Shown one piece after another: positions 23,392-30,856 of a stretch of DNA of 31,774 nucleotides. Where the stretch lies: assembly GCA_002455655.1 (NCBI GenBank), contig DKLF01000111.1:1-31774 (forward strand). Direction: 5' to 3'. Under the pieces are notes generated by a model. It searched no databases and was not told the DNA's origin. It saw only the letters and a program-made list of their open reading frames with translations. This stretch comes from Oscillibacter sp. UBA6647. Lineage in GTDB: Bacteria > Bacillota > Clostridia > Oscillospirales > Oscillospiraceae. Position 1 is the stretch's first letter; each line of letters opens with the position of its first letter. Both the position numbers and the translations under genes were made by a program.

Positions 23392-24882
23392 TTATTTCTT
23401 TTGTGCTGCGGCCTCCATGGCCTTCAGCTCCGCGATGAACCGATTCCATACGCCCCAATAGGCGGGTTCGGCGGTATGCTCCTCCCGGTCCCGGTCGCGG
23501 AGTATGGTCATCTTTTTGTTGTACTCCTGATCCCCCATGCCGAAGGCGGCATTCCAGATGGTCTGTGAGATATCCGGCGCATACATCATTGCCGGTTCAC
23601 CCGGCGTCATCACTAACTGGTAGGGCCGCTCAATGTGCTTGTGAATTTCGTCAGGCAGCATCAGCGCCCGCCCTGTCAGATTATAGCTGGCGGAACTCTG
23701 CCCACCGCTGGAACCCGAAATGCTGGGGCTTTTGACCGTATAGTTGCCCAGGATATCTGAAATCTTCTTTCGCGTTTCTTCACTGTTGGAACGGAGATAA
23801 ACCCACGTCTCCGCGTTGGAGCGGATGGTCTTACCCACCTTGTCACCGTACTTTTCGTCCAACTGCTCAAGGTTTTGCAAGAACAGATGCCAGCGGATAC
23901 CGCGCCCTCCTGAGACGGTCATGAGCGTGTCGAAGTCCGGTATCTTAACAAAGTTTCCGAACTCATCACAGAAGAAGTGGACACGTCGGGGGAGTCGGCC
24001 ACCGTGCCGGGTGCTGTACTCCGCCAGCAGTTGGTACTGCTGATAGATAAATAGCGCGGCAAGGCTGTGGTAGGTTTTCTTGTAGTCCGGAAGAATCAGG
24101 AAGATTGCCCGCTTCCGCACCCCCGTCAGCTCCGGATCAAAGTCCGTGGAGGCGGTCATACCGTGGATCAGTGGGTCTGTGAATACATCCAGCGTGGTCA
24201 GGGCCGAGGTGTAAAAGCTCCCCCGCATCTTAGAGGGCGCAATCTGCGAGATGCCCATGGACAGCTTAGCCGGGTGCTCTTCCGGCAACATCTCCAGATA
24301 GAGGTTGAGCGGCAGCAATCCATAGGCTCCGATGGGCCTGCCCATATGCGTAATAAATTGCTGCACATTGGCAAGGTTTTGATACTGCGGATTTTGAACA
24401 TTGTCATAAGCGCAAATGAGACTGGACATGGTAAGCACCGCGCGCTCGCCGTCCGTCCAGATACTCTCATTGGTATGGTTATCCGGGACCAGCATCGTTG
24501 CCATGTCACGCGCCCGCGTGGCCGCCTTGGCAACCTGCCCCTGATTCAGCGCGTCGATCAGCGGCTGCATGAAATTATAGCGATTGGAAAGCTGCGGATT
24601 GAGAAAGTCAATGGCGATAACTTCATAGCCGAGACTTTCCAAAAAGTAGCGGGCCGCCGTATACAATTCGCCCTTCATATCTACCATGACCATGCTTTCG
24701 CCGGCCAGCGCCGTCAGCGCAATGGACGGCTCCACCAGGCAGCGGGTCTTGCCGCAGCGGGTCGCGCCGATGATCAGGCTGTGGGTGTCTTCCGGAGTGT
24801 AGTAGATACAATGACCATCCTTGGTTTGTCCCAGAACTAAGCCGCCCAGTGTGAGATCAGTCAGCTTTGTCGCCTGCTTCAC
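23392..24882 (-). CDS. virD4: VirD4/TraG coupling ATPase, soluble part (CD1115-like)
   Basis: This 496-residue protein starts at GTG 24882 (AGAGAGG 9 nt upstream). Walker A is IIGATRCGKTRCLVEP (Gly39-Thr46), Walker B is RRVHFFCDEFGNFVKIPDF, and the T4CP segments VMVDMKGELY and SGGRGIRWHLFLQNLEQL are present. Coupling proteins carry the relaxase-DNA complex to the channel. This one lacks the N-terminal transmembrane part found in VirD4/TraG; that part is coded by the upstream gene (24857-25318), which overlaps it by 26 nt in another frame. The two may fold as a split coupling protein. A simple frameshift in an originally single gene is less likely, because a proper start and ribosome site exist. 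Confidence 0.93.
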   Translation of the reverse strand: MKQATKLTDLTLGGLVLGQTKDGHCIYYTPEDTHSLIIGATRCGKTRCLVEPSIALTALAGESMVMVDMKGELYTAARYFLESLGYEVIAIDFLNPQLSNRYNFMQPLIDALNQGQVAKAATRARDMATMLVPDNHTNESIWTDGERAVLTMSSLICAYDNVQNPQYQNLANVQQFITHMGRPIGAYGLLPLNLYLEMLPEEHPAKLSMGISQIAPSKMRGSFYTSALTTLDVFTDPLIHGMTASTDFDPELTGVRKRAIFLILPDYKKTYHSLAALFIYQQYQLLAEYSTRHGGRLPRRVHFFCDEFGNFVKIPDFDTLMTVSGGRGIRWHLFLQNLEQLDEKYGDKVGKTIRSNAETWVYLRSNSEETRKKISDILGNYTVKSPSISGSSGGQSSASYNLTGRALMLPDEIHKHIERPYQLVMTPGEPAMMYAPDISQTIWNAAFGMGDQEYNKKMTILRDRDREEHTAEPAYWGVWNRFIAELKAMEAAAQKK

Positions 24883-25318
24883 GGCAAATATCCTCTCTTT
24901 CTTTTTGATAGCGCTCCGTCAGCTCCGGCGGCAGCGTGAGCGCTGCTTCTGCTTCTGTTGTGGCAAACGCGTCCGCAAATTTCTTTGGCTGCATCCACCA
25001 CGCCGTGCCGTGCTGGCCCTGTCCTTCTGGACGGGGAATACTGAATCCCGGCACTACTTCATACATATCTGATTTGTACTTGAGGTAACTGTGTCCGAAC
25101 AGCATCCAAAGAACCAGTAGAAGACTGCCCAATGCCAACACAAAAAACAGCTTGACGTTGCGCGGATCTGCCGCCAGCGCCGCCAGCATTCCGGATGGCC
25201 GCAGCGTGCACGCTTCTGCACGTCCGCTTATGAGCAAGCCGAAGTTTCCGGCAAACATCAGTGACAGCCACAGGAACACCAGCAGCACGAGACCACCGGC
25301 TATAAGCCTTTTTTTCAT
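24857..25318 (-). CDS. Membrane-anchor half of a split coupling protein
   Basis: This 153-residue protein has two transmembrane segments (LIAGGLVLLVFLWLSLMFAGNFGLL and KLFFVLALGSLLLVLWMLF), then a soluble stretch with GQGQHGTAWWMQPKKFADAF. That stretch matches the G-x-HG-(S/T)-A-x-(W/F)-(M/A) signature found just after the membrane part of clostridial VirD4-type coupling proteins. It ends in a charged helix. Its last 26 nt overlap the start of the ATPase gene in a different frame, so translation is coupled. ATG 25318 is preceded by AAGGGGGTGATT. The terminator-like hairpin at 25343-25374 lies only 25 nt upstream, so expression may depend on read-through. Confidence 0.82.
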   Translation of the reverse strand: MKKRLIAGGLVLLVFLWLSLMFAGNFGLLISGRAEACTLRPSGMLAALAADPRNVKLFFVLALGSLLLVLWMLFGHSYLKYKSDMYEVVPGFSIPRPEGQGQHGTAWWMQPKKFADAFATTEAEAALTLPPELTERYQKEREDICREAGDKAD

Positions 25319-25342
25319 GATTGAATCACCCCCTTCATGAGA

Positions 25343-25374
25343 AAAGCGCCCATCTCAAAAGAGATGGGCGCTTT
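25343..25374 (-). terminator. Terminator-like hairpin upstream of the coupling protein genes
   Basis: AAAGCGCCCATCTC (25343-25356) and GAGATGGGCGCTTT (25361-25374) form a perfect 14-bp stem with an AAAA loop. On the minus strand CTTTTCTC closes it. It begins 9 nt after the stop of the four-TM gene and lies 25 nt before the next start codon. Confidence 0.8.
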
Positions 25375-25382
25375 ATTGTTTA

Positions 25383-25763
25383 TTAACTGAATATAGCCAG
25401 TGCGAAATAAACAAGTATACAAGCCGAAGTGAGTAGCTGGGTCCCAATAAAAATGCACTTAAATAAACCGCTTTTATAGTCTGAATAAAAAATGCGGTTT
25501 CCTAGCGGTATAAGAAGAATTACTATTGCACTAAAAATCAAGCTCACCAAAAGTCGATTAATTTCATATGAAGGCCAATTTCTAATCCAACAGACATACA
25601 TAGTAGCTGTTACTACAGCAATAAGAAAAGTACCGAGAAGAAGACTGCCTGCTCGTCGCTTCCAGTTCGCGTACCCTGCCAGCCTTTTAAACAGATACCA
25701 AAGAACCAAAACTCCCATTCCAAGTATTGCTAACGCCAGTGCACTACGAAGTTCATGTTTCAT
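25383..25763 (-). CDS. Small four-TM membrane protein of unknown function
   Basis: I take ATG 25763 (MKHELRSALALAILG), which has AGGAGAGG close upstream; the longer frame runs through a terminator and the antisense of ssb. The 126-residue protein is almost entirely membrane-embedded. Four segments are visible (LALAILGMGVLVLWYLF, LLLGTFLIAVVTATMYVCWI, LLVSLIFSAIVILLIPLG, FIGTQLLTSACILVYFALAIF), with short basic loops. The gene is more AT-rich than its neighbours and is flanked on both sides by terminator hairpins, between ssb and the coupling protein genes, so it looks like a separate insertion. Surface or entry exclusion would fit the position, but I do not recognise the family. Confidence 0.75.
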   Translation of the reverse strand: MKHELRSALALAILGMGVLVLWYLFKRLAGYANWKRRAGSLLLGTFLIAVVTATMYVCWIRNWPSYEINRLLVSLIFSAIVILLIPLGNRIFYSDYKSGLFKCIFIGTQLLTSACILVYFALAIFS

Positions 25764-25784
25764 ATAGCCTCTCCTAAATAACAA

Positions 25785-25809
25785 GGCCTGTCCCAACTTG
25801 GGACAGGCC
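25785..25809 (-). terminator. Intrinsic terminator after ssb
   Basis: GGCCTGTCCC (25785-25794) and GGGACAGGCC (25800-25809) form a perfect 10-bp stem with a 5-nt loop. On the minus strand TTGTTATTT follows, and then at once the ribosome site of the four-TM gene. Confidence 0.8.
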
Positions 25810-25833
25810 CTGCGTTCTGTCATCTCCTTTTTA

Positions 25834-26214
25834 TCAGGAAGGAACATCGTCACTTTCATCCGGTCCAGCAGCATCCGGAGCTGCGCCTTCGTCCCGTTTG
25901 GAATCCCCAAAGTACACATTGTCGGCCGCGACTTCGGCGGAGCGGCGCTTGCCGCCCTCCTTGTCGGTCCAGTCGCGCAGTTGCAAGCGACCTTCCACCA
26001 CCGCCATACGCCCCTTTGTAAAATATTTGCTGACAAATTCCGCTGTCGTGCGCCAGGCAACAATGTCGATGAAATCCGTCTCCTTTTCGCCGCTCTGGGA
26101 CTTGAAGTCCCGGTCAACGGCCAAGGAGAACGAGGTCACCGCCGTGCCGCTGCCGGTACGGCGCAGCTCCGGATCGCGGGTCAGTCGGCCCATTAAAATT
26201 ATGTGATTCAGCAT
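25834..26214 (-). CDS. ssb: Single-stranded DNA-binding protein
   Basis: This 126-residue protein has a complete OB fold: MLNHIILMGRLTRDPELRRT, the segment VTSFSLAVDRDF, DFIDIVAWRTTAEFVSKYF and MAVVEGRLQLRDW. The acidic C-terminal tail ends DESDDVPS instead of the usual DDIPF, so the Phe that docks partner proteins is missing. ATG 26214 has GGGAGG 7 nt upstream. Element-borne SSBs coat the transferred strand and can dampen SOS induction in the recipient. The gene is flanked by a hairpin just upstream (26243-26262) and one just downstream (25785-25809). Confidence 0.95.
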   Translation of the reverse strand: MLNHIILMGRLTRDPELRRTGSGTAVTSFSLAVDRDFKSQSGEKETDFIDIVAWRTTAEFVSKYFTKGRMAVVEGRLQLRDWTDKEGGKRRSAEVAADNVYFGDSKRDEGAAPDAAGPDESDDVPS

Positions 26215-26230
26215 ATCTTTGCCTCCCTGT

Positions 26231-26262
26231 AAAAAATAAAACGCCGTCCTGTTACAGACGGC
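26231..26262 (-). terminator. Intrinsic terminator between the secreted protein gene and ssb
   Basis: GCCGTC (26243-26248) pairs with GACGGC (26257-26262), with an 8-nt loop. On the minus strand GTTTTATTTTTT follows, a strong T-tract, and the ssb ribosome site begins 3-4 nt later. The hairpin lies just 3' of the secreted protein's stop codon. Confidence 0.85.
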
Positions 26263-26269
26263 AGATTTG

Positions 26270-27943
26270 CTAGTTTGTCACATGGATGTACCAATCGTTT
26301 ATTACATCATCAAAGATGTAGAGCGATTTATTAACGGTGGTGTAGAGCTGCCCGCCGGGGGTCCATGCATCCAGCACACGCACCGGCACAGTGTAGGCCA
26401 TATCGTCCGGATACCAGATGGGCGTGTAATGAATCCGGTTAGAGTAATAAGAAAACGGATTCTGCTTGAATGCCCAGCGCCGCACGTCCACTTTCTCCAG
26501 CAGCCGGTTATACTCCTCATACCCAAACTCCGGGAATGTGGCCACGGCATTTTGAATATCCGTCACGTCATAGCTCGATACGCCAGCGCCGTACTGCACC
26601 ATCGGGTCTACGCTGATCTCCACGGCGTAGCCGGACTTCATAGTGGTCTGGCCGTTGCCCATACGGTACGACGTTTTGCAGCGCTGATCCGGATTCAGGG
26701 TCGAATCATGAATTTGAAGCGACGCGCCATAGGTAATGTACTTCCACCTCCAGACACCGAACATCTTTTCCGCGTACCACTCGCCCCATGTGGTGCTCAG
26801 GTTGCTGCCATAGTCTGGAACGGCAGGCAGTGTGAAGCCGTTGTTCCTGTCATTATAAGTGGGGTCTGGGGGTAAGTTTTCCTCCAACTCCACCACGTTG
26901 ACGCGCAGCGTCACAGAGGAATCCCCGCCAAAGGCCGTGGCCGTCAATGTCTGCGGCGTGCTGGGTGTGTGCCACCGCATCCAGACAAGCTGCGTTCCGC
27001 CCTCGGGGCAGATGAAGCTTTTGCGGTAGGTTTTGCCACCAACGGACATGACCGCATAGGCATTGGCATCTGGGGCAACTTCCTCACTGGAGGATAGCTG
27101 GAAGCTGATAATTACATCCGTGTCCGTGTGGAACTCGTAATCATACTCACCGGGTGTCACGGGCGGTGGTGCGGCCTTAAAGCTGACAATGCCCATTCCT
27201 AAGTAGCGGATAATATTGGCGTTGGTCTGCTTGCCAGATTTTGCTCCCGTCCACTTGTCGAGGTGCAATTCCGTGTCCGACTTCTCAAGGAACATGGAAA
27301 GCGGCAGGTTCTGATGTGTCAGGGACTTCATCCATGCCCGGAGCTGGCCTTCAATCTGCGCGTCATACATAGCGGCCTCTGTGGCCGTCATGGCCCACTT
27401 GACGCCCTTAAACACGAAATAGGCGATTGGCTCCAGAAGCAGCTTGTATTCGCCCCCCGTCAGGTCGTCATAGGGGATGCCGATTCCCCCAGAAATAGAT
27501 TCAATCACATTTTTGTCCGTGAAGTAGCGTTTGATGGCCTCAATGTTGTTGCCACCTGCGCCACCTACAATTGTGGGCATCTTCAAAGGAACCACGGTAC
27601 TGGTGTATTCTTCCCACTTTGGTGCTAAACTTGACCCATGCAGATAATCCAGTTTATTTTTGGGAACAAAAGACCGCTTCACGGTGTTCGATTCCGACTG
27701 GTTACTCCAGTCCATGGAATAGACCTTCTGTCCATTTTTTAGAATGGTGATACGGCAGCCGTCTTCGTTATTCCAGTAATTCTGCTTGCTTCCTTCTCCC
27801 ATGCCCCCGCCGCCGTCACCGCTTCCGCCGCCGCCGTCAATGTTTCCATCTCCTTCCGCTAGTACCGGGACAATTAGGAGGGATAGCACCGTAACTACCC
27901 CCAGCAGGCTTGCCAATATCTTTCTTCTATACAAAAAATTCAT
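26270..27943 (-). CDS. Secreted protein of the conjugation region, unknown function
   Basis: The start is uncertain: ATG 27943 directly follows GGAAAGG, TTG 27952 lies upstream, and a TTG 9 nt downstream has better spacing. From 27943 the product is 557 residues. A signal peptide (RRKILASLLGVVTVLSLLIV, cleavage near VLA-EG) is followed by a Gly/Asp-rich linker (DGGGGSGDGGGGMGEGS), one possible membrane-associated segment (LLLEPIAYFVFKGVKWAMTATEAA) and beta-rich domains. It ends in ordinary polar sequence, with no sorting signal or SLH domain. I recall large secreted proteins of this type next to relaxase genes in clostridial ICEs, but know no function. An extracellular T4SS component or surface contact protein is plausible. 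Confidence 0.8.
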   Translation of the reverse strand: MNFLYRRKILASLLGVVTVLSLLIVPVLAEGDGNIDGGGGSGDGGGGMGEGSKQNYWNNEDGCRITILKNGQKVYSMDWSNQSESNTVKRSFVPKNKLDYLHGSSLAPKWEEYTSTVVPLKMPTIVGGAGGNNIEAIKRYFTDKNVIESISGGIGIPYDDLTGGEYKLLLEPIAYFVFKGVKWAMTATEAAMYDAQIEGQLRAWMKSLTHQNLPLSMFLEKSDTELHLDKWTGAKSGKQTNANIIRYLGMGIVSFKAAPPPVTPGEYDYEFHTDTDVIISFQLSSSEEVAPDANAYAVMSVGGKTYRKSFICPEGGTQLVWMRWHTPSTPQTLTATAFGGDSSVTLRVNVVELEENLPPDPTYNDRNNGFTLPAVPDYGSNLSTTWGEWYAEKMFGVWRWKYITYGASLQIHDSTLNPDQRCKTSYRMGNGQTTMKSGYAVEISVDPMVQYGAGVSSYDVTDIQNAVATFPEFGYEEYNRLLEKVDVRRWAFKQNPFSYYSNRIHYTPIWYPDDMAYTVPVRVLDAWTPGGQLYTTVNKSLYIFDDVINDWYIHVTN

Positions 27944-27948
27944 CCTTT

Positions 27949-27989
27949 CCAAAAAGAAAACTCCCTGCGTCCATTGGAACGCAGGGAGT
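27949..27989 (-). terminator. Intrinsic terminator upstream of the secreted protein gene
   Basis: CTCCCTGCGT (27961-27970) pairs with ACGCAGGGAG (27980-27989). On the minus strand TTTTCTTTTT follows and merges into GGAAAGG and the start codon of the secreted protein gene. No promoter can fit between the terminator and that start. Confidence 0.85.
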
Positions 27990-28018
27990 ATCTTTTAATT
28001 TTACCAACGAAGGAAACC

Positions 28019-28792
28019 TCAACCCATTTCTCCAACCTGAATGCCACTCAGTTCATCCGGCATTTCAATGTAGTCAGTCTGTCCGCCGTTGCCCTTATCG
28101 ACCCATCCGAAGCCGTCCCAATACATTTGCTCCTTGCCATCAACCACTCGAATGTCCCCATCCTTCGGCGTGGAGCTGCCGGGTGTAGACGGCGTACTCG
28201 GCTTAGAAGGTGTGCTGGGCTTGGTGGAGCTGTCCGAAGGCTTTGTTGTGGTAGAGCTGTCATCGGACGGCGTGGTAGTTTTATCGCCGGTGGAAGGCTT
28301 CGTGGTGGTGTCGCCGGTGGAGGGTTTCGTGCTGTCCGTGCCGGAGCTGCCGCTGGTGGAAGGGGTGGTGCTCGGCTGCTCCCCGTGATAGGCTCCGTCC
28401 GTGCCGGTAATCTTCCCGCCCCCGCTGCCGATGTTGGCCATGGGCGTGCCGGGAGCTGCCGTTGTGGTGTCCAGCTCGTCCATGTTGGCGTCCCAAGTAC
28501 GGTCAACGGTCACGTTGCCGTCTGCGTCAGTTGCGACCTTGATACTGTCATCAACAGAGTTCGTGCCGGGCGTGGTCTTGGAAATGGAGGCAGGATTGGA
28601 AGTGTCGATGGTAAAATTATAATTCTTCGGCGTCTCGGGAACCACTTGGGCGGCTGTAAGCTCCGCAGCTCGCGCCCGCTCCTTGCCGGGAATGTAGATA
28701 AAGTTAACGTAGTAGGCAGCAGCACCCACCGCAGAAAGCGCCAGAGCAAATGCGGTGACAGGCTTCCAGTTTCTTTTCAGTGCTTCTTTCAT
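28019..28792 (-). CDS. Membrane-anchored Ser/Thr/Pro-rich protein (DUF6550-like, tentative)
   Basis: I take ATG 28792 (MKEALKRNWKPVTAF), with GGGAGG 8 nt upstream; the longer frame runs back through the promoter. The 257-residue protein has a short basic N-terminus, one transmembrane segment (VTAFALALSAVGAAAYYVNF), a polar domain and a 90-residue linker of repeated KPSTGD/TTTKPS-type units. A short C-terminal module follows (MYWDGFGWVDKG ... IQVGEMG). The linker would span the wall and show the end module outside. The closing pattern resembles DUF6550 proteins of clostridial ICEs as I remember them. It is the first gene after a clear promoter and heads the unit leading to the secreted protein, ssb and the T4SS genes. 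Confidence 0.78.
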   Translation of the reverse strand: MKEALKRNWKPVTAFALALSAVGAAAYYVNFIYIPGKERARAAELTAAQVVPETPKNYNFTIDTSNPASISKTTPGTNSVDDSIKVATDADGNVTVDRTWDANMDELDTTTAAPGTPMANIGSGGGKITGTDGAYHGEQPSTTPSTSGSSGTDSTKPSTGDTTTKPSTGDKTTTPSDDSSTTTKPSDSSTKPSTPSKPSTPSTPGSSTPKDGDIRVVDGKEQMYWDGFGWVDKGNGGQTDYIEMPDELSGIQVGEMG

Positions 28793-28832
28793 TTCAAATA
28801 CCTCCCAAAAAGTGTATTCTACTTCTATATAC

Positions 28833-28861
28833 ATCATAGCACAATTGGCAATAAAATGCAA
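28833..28861 (-). promoter_or_regulatory. Sigma-A-type promoter with extended -10
   Basis: On the minus strand TTGCAT (28861-28856) and TATGAT (28838-28833) are separated by 17 nt, with TGC before the -10 forming an extended -10. It lies about 40 nt upstream of ATG 28792. This is the clearest promoter on the minus strand and could drive the whole rightmost-to-leftmost transfer region. Confidence 0.8.
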
Positions 28862-28972
28862 TACAAAGTAGTGTAAAACATTCATTTTGTGGAAAAGTGC
28901 AAAACTTTTTGCTTATTAATGTTATATGTTCGTTGTGGAAGCTTTTTTCTTTGCTGTGTGGAAAACACAGAC

Positions 28973-30856
28973 TCAAAATTCCATTGACCAGCCGCCTTCC
29001 TGCTGGCGCTTCTTCCTCAAATCGCGCTTGGCAGTCTCGGACAGGTTGCGGTACTTTTCCCGCTGAAGGTTTCGCTGGCTCTGAAGCTGATTCTTGCTCT
29101 GACTTCCGGAGCGGAACAGCCGAAGCAGCGCCATGGTCGCCAGTTCCTGCTGCTCCTGCAGATCATAGCCTTTTTCTGTCCGCATTGTTTCAACCACCAG
29201 CTCATGCATGGAGCGGTAGAGATTTATATACTCGGTGTTCCGAAGCTCTGAATGCTGGCCGGGGTCCTCGCCCTGCAGGATGGACGATTGCTCCACCAAT
29301 GTTCGCAGCCGCAGATCGCTCACCAGTTCTTTTATCACACTGTCCATCCACTCCTGATACTTCTCCTTCCGCAGCGGAGGCTGCCGCAGGGGACTTGCCT
29401 TCGGCAGCTCGCTCATGAGTTGCTGAAAGCTTCGGTTTTCCCGCAGCAGCTCCACCGCCAGATGCCGCACAGTTTCATGCAGCTCTTGTGAATCCGTGAG
29501 GCTGTCCGGCTCCACGCGGCTGCCGGCCAGCGGCTCACCCACAGTGCGCCCGATCTCATCCAGCACGGCAGCCCGTGCCGATTGGTACATTGCGCGGTAT
29601 GCTGCCGACAAGGCTTCTTTGTCTGCTTTTTTTCCTTCTTTGCTGAGAAACCCGGTTGTCTTGCTGCGGATACGAATATCCTCCGCCAGCCGCTGCGTCA
29701 ATTCACCCACCTTTTTTTGAATGTCCTCGTCCTTTAAAAGCTCTATGGAGGGTGTACCCCATTTGGGGAGCATCCGCAGCAGCTCTTCAAAGGCGGTATC
29801 TCCACGCAGGATTCTTCCGGCAGTTCGCCACGTCTCCAGCCGCAGGCGGCACAGGTCTTCAGGCGGTTTCTGCTCCCGTATGCCGGCGGCAACCTCCTTC
29901 AGGACGGAAAGCGTCTCATTGCCCAGGTCTGTGAATAGCCGTTCGTGAGCCTGCTTCTGAAATTTTTCCGCAAGCGCGTCGTCATTCCCATATAACCGCG
30001 AAACGTCCGCACTCAGCTTCTCATATTTTCGTTCCAGCGCCTCAAAGTCGGAGATTTTCATGACCTGCTCCAGCCATGCGTTTAACCGTTCCCTGTACTG
30101 CGGTTTTAAAAATCCGTATTTCAGCCGTCCAGTGGTCGGCAGCGTGTGGACTAGCTCCACCAGCCCCTTGCCCAACTCGTCCAACTCTCCGGGGCGGACG
30201 TGGTCCAAATTCAGCGCTTCCGGAAGGTTAAAGGATTTCATCAGGGCAGATAGCTGAAGCCGCGTGGCTTTGGCCGCCTCACTTTGCTCTGCCTGCACCG
30301 TTTTTAGTTCTTTTTCAAAATACAGCGCACGGGAAAAGGTGGTGCGGACTCGTTCTGAAATCAACTCAAACCGCGTCTTCGATACAAACTCCTGTCTAGG
30401 CTCCTTTCCGTTATCCCAATAGATAATATGGACGTGGGGGTGGGTTTTTTTGTAATGCATCGCCGCTACCCATCGAAAATCTTCTGGCTTGATATGCATT
30501 TCTCTCTGAATGACAGAAATTCTGGTGTTAATTAGCTTCTGCCATGTTTCCCGGTCATAAAGGTCATAGTCTCTGGCAGTGGTCTTCCCAACGGAGAGGA
30601 TGGCACGATAGAGCGTATGGTCTTTTGACGCTGTTCCAACCGCCTGATGGGCCGTGCGCAGGTCGGCTATGTTCTTGCTGGCTTTCATGTCAGGCAGCTT
30701 TCCCCACAGGCCGAAGCCGCAGCCAGGATTCCGCATAACGCCGGGCCGCGTAGCGATGTAAACCAGATGCTTTTGATTCAATACGCGGGTGTCGGGCAGA
30801 TTTCTAGGCTTGTATGACTGCTTGAATACAAATAGCTCCGGAGCCTTATCGGCCAT
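28973..30856 (-). CDS. MobL/MobP3-like relaxase
   Basis: This 627-residue protein has the relaxase in its N-terminal 220 residues. The metal-binding HUH motif is KKTHPHVHIIYWD (His139, His141, His143). Upstream Tyr/Asp-rich segments (DYDLYDRETWQKLINTR) could supply the nicking Tyr. The rest is a long, charged, mainly helical region, probably for oriT and coupling-protein contacts. Relaxases nick oriT, stay bound to the 5' end and pilot the strand through the T4SS. The protein resembles the MobL/MobP3 group of Firmicutes rather than the MobT or Rep-like relaxases. Its ATG shares one base with the stop of the upstream gene (TAATG), so translation is coupled. The inverted repeat at 31731-31774 upstream of the operon is an oriT candidate. 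Confidence 0.88.
   Translation of the reverse strand: MADKAPELFVFKQSYKPRNLPDTRVLNQKHLVYIATRPGVMRNPGCGFGLWGKLPDMKASKNIADLRTAHQAVGTASKDHTLYRAILSVGKTTARDYDLYDRETWQKLINTRISVIQREMHIKPEDFRWVAAMHYKKTHPHVHIIYWDNGKEPRQEFVSKTRFELISERVRTTFSRALYFEKELKTVQAEQSEAAKATRLQLSALMKSFNLPEALNLDHVRPGELDELGKGLVELVHTLPTTGRLKYGFLKPQYRERLNAWLEQVMKISDFEALERKYEKLSADVSRLYGNDDALAEKFQKQAHERLFTDLGNETLSVLKEVAAGIREQKPPEDLCRLRLETWRTAGRILRGDTAFEELLRMLPKWGTPSIELLKDEDIQKKVGELTQRLAEDIRIRSKTTGFLSKEGKKADKEALSAAYRAMYQSARAAVLDEIGRTVGEPLAGSRVEPDSLTDSQELHETVRHLAVELLRENRSFQQLMSELPKASPLRQPPLRKEKYQEWMDSVIKELVSDLRLRTLVEQSSILQGEDPGQHSELRNTEYINLYRSMHELVVETMRTEKGYDLQEQQELATMALLRLFRSGSQSKNQLQSQRNLQREKYRNLSETAKRDLRKKRQQEGGWSMEF

Noticed and set aside
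27974..28876. Plus-strand ORF of 300 codons
   Set aside because: Mirror of the Ser/Thr/Pro-rich linker gene; composition explained by the opposite strand.
28954..28970. Terminator after the relaxase gene (CTGTGT/ACACAG hairpin)
   Set aside because: The stem is only 6 bp and no T-tract follows on the minus strand.
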